A stretch of 6,380 nt of DNA from SLRI01 sp964528705 (GTDB taxonomy: Bacteria; Pseudomonadota; Alphaproteobacteria; Geminicoccales; Geminicoccaceae), in NCBI GenBank assembly GCA_964528705.1, contig CAZGUW010000277.1, positions 1-6,380 on the forward strand. Direction: 5' to 3'. A model generated the notes under the pieces. It did not search any database and had not been told where the DNA came from. It saw nothing but the letters and a program-made list of their open reading frames with translations. Positions 1-6,380 of the stretch are shown here, piece by piece. Positions within the stretch are counted from its first letter, which is position 1, and each line of letters starts with the position of its first letter. A program made the translations under genes and the position numbers.

Positions 1-1
1 G

Positions 2-3000
2 GCGCTGCGGGGCGAAGAGCACAAGCAGGAGTTGATCCAGGCGGTCATCGCCGAGATCGAGGCGAAGCTGACCGGTGAGGAGGCCGGGCTCGCCGCGGGC
101 TTCGTCCGCCACTACTACCGTGACGTGGCGCCCGCCGATCTCGCGTTGCGCGAGGTGCAGGACCTCTATGGCGCGGCGCTCGCCCATCTGCGCCAGGCCG
201 GGCAGCGCCCGGCGCGCAGCTCGAAGGTGCGGGTCTACAATCCCGGCATCGCCCAGCACGGCTGGCAGTCGAGCCACACGGTCGTCGAGATCGTCAACGA
301 CGACATGCCCTTCCTGGTCGACAGCGTGGCCATGGAGCTGAGCCGGCACGGCCTCGGCATGCACCTCGTCATCCACCCGATCTTCGCGGTGGAGCGCGAC
401 GCCGATGGCCGGCTGGCCTGGATCGGCGACCGCGAGGGGGCGCCCGACAACGCCCGGCTCGAGAGCTTCATGCATATCGAGATCGACCGGCAGAGCGACA
501 CCGAGGTGCTCGAGGGGCTGGAGGAGGATCTCCGCCGCATTCTCGAGGATGTGCGCAAGACCGTCGAGGACTGGCAGACGATGCGCCAGCGGGTCGGCGA
601 CGTGCTGGCCGATCTCGAGCCGGCAGCGCAGCATCTCGCGGCCGACGACCTCGCCGAGATCAAGGCGTTCCTCGAGTGGCTCGCCGACGACCACTTCACC
701 TTCCTCGGCTATTCCGCTTACGAGCTCGAAGGCGAGGGCGAGACGCTCATGCTGCGCCGGATGAAGGGCAGCGGCCTCGGCATCCTGCGCGCGCATGACG
801 ACGGCGCACCCTCGAAGAGCTTCATGGAGATGCCGCTCGCCACCCGCCTCAAGGCGACCGAGCCCCTGCCGGCCATCGCCATCACCAAGGCCAACACCAA
901 GAGCACGGTGCACCGGGCGACCTATCTCGATTTCATCGGTGTCAAGCGCTACGCCCCGGACGGGCGGGTGATCGGCGAGCACCGCATCCTCGGCCTCTTC
1001 ACCTCGGTCGCCTACAATCGCAGCCCGCGCTTCATTCCGCTGCTGCGGCGCAAGTTCGACGCCGTCATCGAGCGGGCCGGCCACGTGCGCGCCGGCCATT
1101 CGGGCAAGGCGCTGGTCAACATCCTCGAGACCTACCCGCGCGACGAGCTCTTCCAGGCCGACGAGGAGACGCTCTTCGAGATCACCTCGCAGATCCTCTA
1201 TTTGCAGGATCGCCAGCAGATCCGCCTGTTCGTGCGCAAGGACGCCTTCGAGCGTTTCGTCTCCTGCCTCCTCTACATCCCGCGCGAGCGCTACAACACG
1301 ACGCTGCGCGAGCGGCTGCAGAGCCTCCTGCTCGAGGCCTTCAACGGCAGCGACAGCGAGTTCCAGGCGCAGGTCTCCGAATCGGTGCTCGCCCGCATCA
1401 TGGTCATCGTGCGCACGCCGCACGGGGTGCCGGACGATCTCGACGTCGAGGGTCTCGAGCGCCAGATCCAGGAGCTCTCGCAAAGCTGGACCGACCGCCT
1501 GCACGCGGCCCTGATCGAGGCCGAGGGCGAGGAGGAGGGCAACCGGCTCTACCGCGGCTTCGGCCGCGCCTTCCCGGCCAGCTACCAGGAGCGCAATGCG
1601 GCGCGCGCCGCGGTGCCGGACATCCTCGCCATGGACCGGCTCGAGCAGGTGACGGGCGACCGCCTCGGCATGACCCTCTACCGGCGGCTCGAGGATCGCC
1701 CGGAGACCGTGCGCTTCAAGCTGGTCCGCCGCGAGCTGCCGCTGCATCTCTCCGACGCTCTGCCGATCCTCGAGAACATGGGCCTCAAGGTGCTGCACGA
1801 GGAGCCGCACCCGGTGCGCAACGCCAAGGGCACGCTCTTCTCGATGCACGATTTCGGCATGCGGCCGATAACGGGCGGGGTGGTCGACGTCGACGCCTCG
1901 CGCCAGGCCTTCCAGGAGGCCTTCGAGCTGATCTGGTCCGGGGCCGTCGAGAACGACGGCTTCAACCGGCTGATCCTCGCCGCCGGCCTCGATGCCGCCG
2001 CCGTCGTCGTGCTGCGCGCCTACTGCAAGTACATCCTGCAGCTCGGCACGCCCTTCAGCCAGAGCTACATCGAGGACACCTTCGCCTCGAACCCGATCCT
2101 CGCCGCCGATCTCGTGGCCCTCTTCAACGCGCGCTTCGATCCGGACTTCGAAGGTGATCGCGAGGCCGAGACCCAGGCGATCGAGGCCCGCATCCGCACC
2201 GGGCTCGAGAGCGTGGCGATCCTCGACGAGGACCGCATCCTGCGCCGCTATCTGGGCCTGATCCATGCCACCATCCGGACCAACGCCTTCCAGCGGACCG
2301 TGGCCGGCGGGCTCAAGCCCTATCTCTCGCTGAAGTTCGACCCGGCCGAGGTGCCGGAGATGCCGAAGCCCAGGCCGGCTTTCGAGATCTTCGTCTACGG
2401 TCCGGCCGTCGAGGGCGTGCATCTGCGCGGCGGCAAGGTGGCCCGCGGGGGGCTCCGCTGGTCCGACCGGCGCGAGGATTTCCGCACCGAGGTGCTGGGC
2501 CTGATGAAGGCGCAGATGGTCAAGAACGGCGTGATCGTCCCGGTCGGTGCCAAGGGCGGGTTCTACGTCAAGCGGCCGCCCGAGACGACCGAGCGGCAGG
2601 TGATCGTCGACGAGGCGATCCGCTGCTACAAGCTCTTCCTCTCGGGCCTGCTCGACATCACGGACAACCAGGTCAAGGGCGAGGTCGTGCCGCCCGAGCG
2701 GGTCGTGCGCTACGACGACGACGACCCCTATCTGGTCGTCGCCGCCGACAAGGGCACGGCCACCTTCTCCGACATCGCCAATGGCGTCAGCCGCGACTAC
2801 GGCTTCTGGCTCGACGACGCCTTCGCGTCCGGCGGCTCGGCCGGCTACGACCACAAGGGCATGGGCATCACCGCCAGGGGTGCCTGGGAATCGGTCAAGC
2901 GCCATTTCCGCGAGCTCGGCCTCGATCCGGCGGTCGACCGGTTCACCGTCATCGGCGTCGGCGACATGTCGGGCGACGTGTTCGGCAACGGCATGCTGCT

Positions 3001-4939
3001 CTCGGATCGCATCTGCCTGCTCGCCGCCTTCGATCACCGCCACATCTTCCTCGACCCGGACCCCGATCCGGCGCGGTCCTTCGCCGAGCGCCAGCGCCTT
3101 TTCGCCCTGCCGCGCTCGTCCTGGGCCGACTACGACCGGAGCCTGCTCTCCGCCGGCGGGCAGATCGTGGCGCGCAGCGCCAAGTCGATCACCGTCTCGC
3201 CCGAGGTGCGGGCGGCGCTCGGCCTCGACCGCGACACCTTCGCCCCGACCGAGCTGATCAGCGCCATCCTGAAGGCTCCGGTCGATCTCTGGTGGAACGG
3301 CGGCATCGGCACCTACGTCAAGGCGAGCAGCGAGACGCATCACGACGCCCAGGACCGGGGCAATGACGGCCTGCGGATCGACGCCTCGGAGCTGCGCTGC
3401 CGGGTGCTGGCCGAGGGCGGCAATCTCGGCCTGACGCAGAAGGCCAGGATCGAGGCGGCCTGGAACGGGGTCAGGATCAACACCGACTTCATCGACAATT
3501 CGGCCGGTGTCGACTGCTCGGACCACGAGGTCAACATCAAGATCCTGCTCGGCGAGGTGGTCGCCGCCGGCGATCTGACCATGAAGCAGCGCGATGCGCT
3601 GCTCGCCGAGATGACCGACGAGGTGGCGGCACTCTGCCTGCGCGACAACACGCTGCAGAACCTCGCCCTCAGCCTGACCGAGGCGCGCGCCGTCGACTTC
3701 GCCGAGCCGCAGGCACGGCTGATGCGCAAGCTGGAGCGGGCCGGGCGGCTCGACCGGGCCATCGAGTTCCTGCCCGACGATGCCGCCCTGGCCGAGCGGC
3801 GCCGGGCCGGGCGCGGCCTGACCCGGCCGGAATCGGCGGTGCTCCTGGCCTATGCCAAGATGACGCTCTTCAACGACGTGCTGGCGACCGAGCTGCCCGA
3901 CCGGCCGTATTTCGCGCACGACCTCGCCAAGTACTTCCCGCGGCCGCTCAGGCGCGGCTTCGCCGGGCCGATCGCCGAGCACCGCCTCAGGCGCGAGATC
4001 ATCGCCACCTGGCTCGCCAACAGCCTGGTCAACCGGGGCCTCGACGTCTTCTGCACGGAGCTCGAGGACGAGACCGGCGCCTCGCTCGCCGATATCTGCC
4101 TCGGCTACGTCATCACCCGCGACGCCTTCGCCCTCCTGCCGCTCTGGGCGGCGATCGAGGTGCTGCCGATGGACGTGCCGCCGGGCCTGCAGATCGAGAT
4201 GCTCGGCGAGGCGCGCGACACCCTCGTGCGCGGCACGCGCTGGTTCCTCGCCCATACGCCGCGGCCGATGCGGATCGGTCACACCGTCGCCACATTCGCC
4301 GAGCCGATCGCGACGCTGGCGGGGGCGCTCGAGGACACGCTCGCGGCGAGCCAGGCGGAGGCCCTGGCGGCGACCATCGCCGGGCATGTCGAGGCCGGTG
4401 TGGCGCCGGAACTGGCGCGCGGCGTCGCGGCCCTGCCGTATCTGCTCGCCGCCTGCGACATCGTCACCGTCGCCCGCGACCTCGCGGGGCCGGGCGCCGG
4501 CGAGGAGGACCAGGGTGGCGATGCCGAAGGCGACGCGCCGACGCGCCTCAAGTCCGTCGCCAATCCGCTGCCGGTCGCCCGGCTGTATTTCGCCCTCGAT
4601 GAAGGCCTTAGCCTGTCGCGCCTGCGCCATCGCATGCGGCAGGCCTCGATCCGCACCCGCTGGGACCGCATGGCGCTCAGCGGGCTCGAGGACGAGCTGT
4701 CGATGGCGCTGCGGGCACTCACCCTCGCGGCCTGGCGTTCGGGCATCCGTGCCGAAACGCCCGAGGCGGCAGCCAGCAGCATCGAGGAATGGCTCGCCGC
4801 CACGCTCGACGGCCTCGGTCGCTACCGCGAGCTCCTGGCCGAGATCGACACCGCCCGGGACCCCGATCTCGCCATGCTCAGCGTGGCGGTCAGCAGCGCC
4901 GGCAAGCTTCTGCGGAACGTCGTACTTGCCGCCGCGTGA
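2..4939 (+). CDS. gdhZ: NAD-specific glutamate dehydrogenase, large (180-kDa) class, 5'-partial
   Basis: Oxidatively deaminates L-glutamate to 2-oxoglutarate and ammonium with NAD+ (cytoplasmic, glutamate catabolism). At about 1,645 visible residues it fits the large GDH class (gdhB in Pseudomonas, gdhZ in Caulobacter/Brucella). Numbering from TTG at 32: regulatory ACT-like segments lie near 80-145, 395-465 and 560-595. The catalytic part runs about 800-1175: GGLRWSDRR (806-814); lysines 831 and 841 in KNGVIVPVGAKGG, resembling the substrate and catalytic lysines of smaller GDHs; D906 in AADKGTA as the likely catalytic aspartate; a Rossmann-type VIGVGDMSGDVFGNG (973-987); WWNGGIGTY (1087-1095); and AEGGN (1127-1131). 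A long helical C-terminal region follows. The frame is open from base 2. TTG 32 looks like the Leu of a conserved QELIQAV-type start region, and the AGGAG at 27-31 abuts it with no spacer, so the real start is probably upstream of the window. No frameshift or missing core motif was seen. The family call is near certain; the symbol follows alphaproteobacterial usage. Confidence 0.96.
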   Translation, partial: ALRGEEHKQELIQAVIAEIEAKLTGEEAGLAAGFVRHYYRDVAPADLALREVQDLYGAALAHLRQAGQRPARSSKVRVYNPGIAQHGWQSSHTVVEIVNDDMPFLVDSVAMELSRHGLGMHLVIHPIFAVERDADGRLAWIGDREGAPDNARLESFMHIEIDRQSDTEVLEGLEEDLRRILEDVRKTVEDWQTMRQRVGDVLADLEPAAQHLAADDLAEIKAFLEWLADDHFTFLGYSAYELEGEGETLMLRRMKGSGLGILRAHDDGAPSKSFMEMPLATRLKATEPLPAIAITKANTKSTVHRATYLDFIGVKRYAPDGRVIGEHRILGLFTSVAYNRSPRFIPLLRRKFDAVIERAGHVRAGHSGKALVNILETYPRDELFQADEETLFEITSQILYLQDRQQIRLFVRKDAFERFVSCLLYIPRERYNTTLRERLQSLLLEAFNGSDSEFQAQVSESVLARIMVIVRTPHGVPDDLDVEGLERQIQELSQSWTDRLHAALIEAEGEEEGNRLYRGFGRAFPASYQERNAARAAVPDILAMDRLEQVTGDRLGMTLYRRLEDRPETVRFKLVRRELPLHLSDALPILENMGLKVLHEEPHPVRNAKGTLFSMHDFGMRPITGGVVDVDASRQAFQEAFELIWSGAVENDGFNRLILAAGLDAAAVVVLRAYCKYILQLGTPFSQSYIEDTFASNPILAADLVALFNARFDPDFEGDREAETQAIEARIRTGLESVAILDEDRILRRYLGLIHATIRTNAFQRTVAGGLKPYLSLKFDPAEVPEMPKPRPAFEIFVYGPAVEGVHLRGGKVARGGLRWSDRREDFRTEVLGLMKAQMVKNGVIVPVGAKGGFYVKRPPETTERQVIVDEAIRCYKLFLSGLLDITDNQVKGEVVPPERVVRYDDDDPYLVVAADKGTATFSDIANGVSRDYGFWLDDAFASGGSAGYDHKGMGITARGAWESVKRHFRELGLDPAVDRFTVIGVGDMSGDVFGNGMLLSDRICLLAAFDHRHIFLDPDPDPARSFAERQRLFALPRSSWADYDRSLLSAGGQIVARSAKSITVSPEVRAALGLDRDTFAPTELISAILKAPVDLWWNGGIGTYVKASSETHHDAQDRGNDGLRIDASELRCRVLAEGGNLGLTQKARIEAAWNGVRINTDFIDNSAGVDCSDHEVNIKILLGEVVAAGDLTMKQRDALLAEMTDEVAALCLRDNTLQNLALSLTEARAVDFAEPQARLMRKLERAGRLDRAIEFLPDDAALAERRRAGRGLTRPESAVLLAYAKMTLFNDVLATELPDRPYFAHDLAKYFPRPLRRGFAGPIAEHRLRREIIATWLANSLVNRGLDVFCTELEDETGASLADICLGYVITRDAFALLPLWAAIEVLPMDVPPGLQIEMLGEARDTLVRGTRWFLAHTPRPMRIGHTVATFAEPIATLAGALEDTLAASQAEALAATIAGHVEAGVAPELARGVAALPYLLAACDIVTVARDLAGPGAGEEDQGGDAEGDAPTRLKSVANPLPVARLYFALDEGLSLSRLRHRMRQASIRTRWDRMALSGLEDELSMALRALTLAAWRSGIRAETPEAAASSIEEWLAATLDGLGRYRELLAEIDTARDPDLAMLSVAVSSAGKLLRNVVLAAA

Positions 4940-4996
4940 CAGTTTGCCTACCTAGGCGTGGCAATAGTGCGACGCGACGACCGATTACACACGGCA

Positions 4997-5022
4997 GGAA
5001 CCACGCACGCCAGCCGGTCGTT
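4997..5022 (+). promoter_or_regulatory. Candidate EcfG-type (general stress response) promoter
   Basis: GGAACC at 4997-5002 is followed by exactly 16 bases and then CGTT at 5019-5022. This matches the known alphaproteobacterial EcfG/SigT consensus (GGAAC, 16-17 bases, CGTT) without a mismatch. It lies in the gap after the glutamate dehydrogenase and points at the methyltransferase. Transcription would begin near 5028-5032, giving a leader of about 45-50 bases before the ATG at 5077. If real, the methyltransferase is induced through the PhyR-NepR-EcfG stress cascade. The match is seen directly; activity is inferred. I found no good housekeeping -35/-10 pair in the same gap. Confidence 0.55.
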
Positions 5023-5065
5023 GCTCAAGACGGTCCCAGGACATGACCCCGCTCTGCGCGGGACG

Positions 5066-5072
5066 AAGGAAG
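5066..5072 (+). promoter_or_regulatory. Ribosome binding site of the methyltransferase gene
   Basis: AAGGAAG lies just upstream of the ATG at 5077, with 6 bases between AAGGA and the start codon. This purine-rich site fixes the start and makes the longer overlapping frame beginning at GTG 4958 unlikely to be a gene. Confidence 0.75.
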
Positions 5073-5076
5073 TGAA

Positions 5077-5658
5077 ATGCCGCAGCCGAACTCGGCCACC
5101 GAGAACGAGGTCTTTTTCCGGCACTGGTTGCGCTCGCCGAAGTCGATGGGTTCGATCATCCCGTCCTCGAAGGCGCTGGCGCGGGGTCTCGCGGCCGAGG
5201 CCGCCTGGCAGCCGGGCGATCATGTGGTCGAGCTCGGTGGTGGCACGGGGGCGATCACCCAGGGCCTCCTCGAGCGCGGCATTCCGCCGGCGAACATCGT
5301 GGTCGTCGAGCTCGAGACCAATCTCTACAAGTATCTCTCCGGTCGTTATCCCGAGGTGAACGTGATCCAGGGGGATGCCACCCGGCTCGCCGAGATCACC
5401 GCCCGCCTCGACATCCGGCGGGTGTCGACCGTGCTCTCGGGCCTGCCGATGGTCGGCATGCCGCCGGCCTTCAAGAAGGCGATCGTCGACCAGGCCTTCA
5501 AGGTGATGCCGCCCGGGCATTTCATGCTCCAGTACACCTATTCGCCGGTCCCCCCGGTGCCGGTCGAGGAGCTCGGCATCGAGGCGGAGCTCGCCCGCTA
5601 CGTGCTCTGGAACGTGCCGCCCGCGGCCATCTGGCGGTATCGCCGCAAGAGCCGCTGA
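5077..5658 (+). CDS. Class I SAM-dependent methyltransferase, PmtA-like (phospholipid N-methyltransferase type)
   Basis: A complete 193-residue protein close in length to bacterial PmtA enzymes (about 200 residues), which convert phosphatidylethanolamine stepwise to phosphatidylcholine at the inner face of the cytoplasmic membrane. Visible features: an N-terminal FFRHWLRSPKSMGSIIPSS (13-31), typical of this group and probably membrane-contacting; SAM-binding motif I VELGGGTGAI (51-60); an acidic end of strand 2 at VVVELE (75-80); QGDAT (98-102), with D100 placed to contact the adenine; SGLPM (121-125), a motif IV-like active-site loop; and a basic C-terminus IWRYRRKSR. There is no transmembrane helix or signal peptide. 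The ATG at 5077 follows a good AAGGA site. A candidate EcfG promoter lies upstream, suggesting stress-linked expression independent of the dehydrogenase gene. The group shares the fold of rRNA adenine dimethylases (KsgA/Erm) and is often named that way, but the protein is much shorter than KsgA (about 270 residues). The methyltransferase call is firm; the lipid substrate is inferred. Confidence 0.85.
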   Translation: MPQPNSATENEVFFRHWLRSPKSMGSIIPSSKALARGLAAEAAWQPGDHVVELGGGTGAITQGLLERGIPPANIVVVELETNLYKYLSGRYPEVNVIQGDATRLAEITARLDIRRVSTVLSGLPMVGMPPAFKKAIVDQAFKVMPPGHFMLQYTYSPVPPVPVEELGIEAELARYVLWNVPPAAIWRYRRKSR

Positions 5659-5684
5659 GGGGTCTTCCCGACAGGATACAGCAC

Positions 5685-5730
5685 CGCGCAGTTTTCAATT
5701 TTGCGCGATGTGGATTGCGGGAATCCGCGT
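5685..5730. other. Two back-to-back potential hairpins in the intergenic gap
   Basis: Arm CGCGCA (5685-5690) pairs with TGCGCG (5702-5707) around an 11-base A/T-rich loop. It is followed without a gap by a second stem, 5708-5716 with 5722-5730, whose core GGATT/AATCC is perfect and whose outer part contains two G-T wobbles, around a 5-base loop. They begin 26 bases after the methyltransferase stop. Neither is followed by a T-run on either strand, so a classical intrinsic terminator is not supported. They could mark the end of the methyltransferase transcript, an operator or a leader structure, or be chance. Confidence 0.3.
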
Positions 5731-5813
5731 GTTGCGTCAAACTCCCTCCATAGATCGTGTTCGGGTGACATAGGCTGAGGGCCCGGATGGCCGAGCCTGG
5801 GTGGGACGGAGAC

Positions 5814-5819
5814 GAAGGA
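5814..5819 (+). promoter_or_regulatory. Ribosome binding site that decides the start of the GGDEF-type gene
   Basis: GAAGGA precedes two consecutive ATG codons at 5823 and 5826. The distance from AAGGA is 3 bases to the first and 6 to the second. Six matches the spacing at the upstream methyltransferase gene, so ATG 5826 is preferred. The choice changes the protein by one Met only. Confidence 0.6.
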
Positions 5820-5825
5820 TCCATG

Positions 5826-6380
5826 ATGGCGAATCGCGGGCGGGACGCTGCCGCTCCGATGCCACGGGTCCAGCGCACGGTTGAGCACGAGTCGCTGGGC
5901 AGGCTGATGGCGGCGCTCTTCGGTCTGGTCGAGAGGTTCGGCTGGCTGCGCGCCACGTTGCTGTGCACCCTGACCTTCACGCTCGTGGTCGAGCTGGCGA
6001 CCGTGGCCTTCCGGGGGCTCCTGGGCGCCCGGCCCGTGCTGCTGTCGATCGACCTCGCGGTGGTCGCGGCGGTCACCATACTGCTGGCCGGGTCCGGCCT
6101 CGCGGTGGCATTGCGGCTGGTCGAGCATCTGGGGCGGGTGCGGTCGCGCCTCCTCGTCGAGATCGACCGGCGGATGATCGCCGAGCAGCAGCTCCGGCGG
6201 CTCGCCACCACGGACGATCTCACAGGGCTCAGCAACCGGCGCCATTTCGTCGAGCGGGCGCGCGAGGCCATCGAAGAGGGCTGGCCCTGCTTGCGATTCG
6301 CGCCGGACGGCAGCATCCCGTCGTGGGCGGCGGACCTCCACGCAGCGGACCCGGATCCGGCGAACATGTTCGAGCCGCGG
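5826..6380 (+). CDS. Membrane protein with the start of a GGDEF (diguanylate cyclase-type) domain, 3'-partial
   Basis: The first 185 codons of a protein cut by the right edge; the frame is open throughout with G/C-rich third positions. A short polar N-terminus is followed by two predicted transmembrane helices (about 41-62 and 71-96) with a very short connection, so there is no real periplasmic sensor domain. A charged, probably coiled-coil linker follows (about 97-126), then LATTDDLTGLSNRRHFVERAREAI (LATT begins at 126), the hallmark first helix of GGDEF domains (DxLTGLxNRR). Proteins built this way usually make the second messenger c-di-GMP from GTP at the cytoplasmic face of the inner membrane. 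The catalytic GG(D/E)EF loop would lie beyond the window, so activity cannot be judged. Oddly, the residues after about 152 (GWPCLRFAPDGSIPSW and on) lack the strand and DxDxFK signature expected next. The protein may be diverged, disrupted or chimeric. It lies 167 bases after the methyltransferase and is probably its own transcription unit. Confidence 0.8.
   Translation, partial: MANRGRDAAAPMPRVQRTVEHESLGRLMAALFGLVERFGWLRATLLCTLTFTLVVELATVAFRGLLGARPVLLSIDLAVVAAVTILLAGSGLAVALRLVEHLGRVRSRLLVEIDRRMIAEQQLRRLATTDDLTGLSNRRHFVERAREAIEEGWPCLRFAPDGSIPSWAADLHAADPDPANMFEPR

Noticed and set aside
32..34. TTG at 32 as the true start of the dehydrogenase
   Set aside because: The frame stays open to base 2, the upstream codons encode a plausible helical start (EEHKQEL), and the AGGAG before TTG directly abuts it, which is too close for a ribosome binding site. 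The gene is better read as cut by the left edge.
4958..5359. Plus-strand open frame from GTG 4958 overlapping the methyltransferase
   Set aside because: Its product is an Arg/Ser-rich low-complexity string with no domain, and it overlaps a well-supported methyltransferase frame with its own ribosome binding site.
5732..5756. Housekeeping promoter TTGCGT ... TAGATC ahead of the GGDEF gene
   Set aside because: The two boxes are only 13 bases apart and the -10 match is poor. Other pairings in this gap match at three of six bases or fewer, so no promoter is called.
5598..6341. Long minus-strand open frame of 247 codons opposite the third gene
   Set aside because: It crosses the intergenic gap, has no recognisable domain, is rich in Arg, Pro and Gln, and mirrors the + strand gene with GGDEF and transmembrane features. 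It is typical of a shadow frame in GC-rich DNA. The overlapping 281-codon minus frame at 5522-6367 is rejected for the same reasons.
6361..6372. LexA (SOS) box at CGAACATGTTCG
   Set aside because: The Gram-positive LexA box needs four bases between CGAAC and GTTCG, and here there are two. The alphaproteobacterial box is GTTC-N7-GTTC, which is absent. The site is also inside a coding frame.

Overview
The window is high-GC DNA (roughly two-thirds G+C by eye). It carries three genes, all on the + strand, and I see no mobile element, CRISPR array, tRNA or rRNA. The best guess for the source is an alphaproteobacterium, perhaps Rhodospirillales or a related group. Three things point that way: a 180-kDa-class NAD-glutamate dehydrogenase of the type common there, a small PmtA-like phospholipid methyltransferase-type protein, and a perfect match to the alphaproteobacterial EcfG (general stress response) promoter consensus. 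The order-level placement is only an inference.

Positions 2-4939 hold almost all of a very large NAD-specific glutamate dehydrogenase. It runs off the left edge, because the reading frame stays open to the first bases, so the true start lies a short way upstream. Positions 4940-5076 are a 137-bp gap with no convincing terminator. It contains GGAACC-N16-CGTT at 4997-5022, an EcfG-type promoter pointing at the next gene.

Positions 5077-5658 encode a 193-residue SAM-dependent methyltransferase resembling the PmtA/rRNA-adenine-dimethylase-like group. Positions 5659-5825 are a second gap (167 bp) with two back-to-back potential hairpins and a ribosome binding site. Positions 5826-6380 hold the first 185 codons of a membrane protein with two transmembrane helices, a helical linker and the opening helix of a GGDEF (diguanylate cyclase) domain. 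It is cut by the right edge. Its last ~34 residues do not look like the expected continuation of a GGDEF domain.

The three genes do not form an obvious pathway. The dehydrogenase belongs to glutamate catabolism and nitrogen/carbon balance, the methyltransferase probably to membrane lipid modification, and the third to c-di-GMP signalling. The gaps and the internal promoter argue for separate transcription units. I do not see a clearly new multi-gene system. The items most worth a second look are the EcfG-type promoter and the abnormal end of the GGDEF protein.
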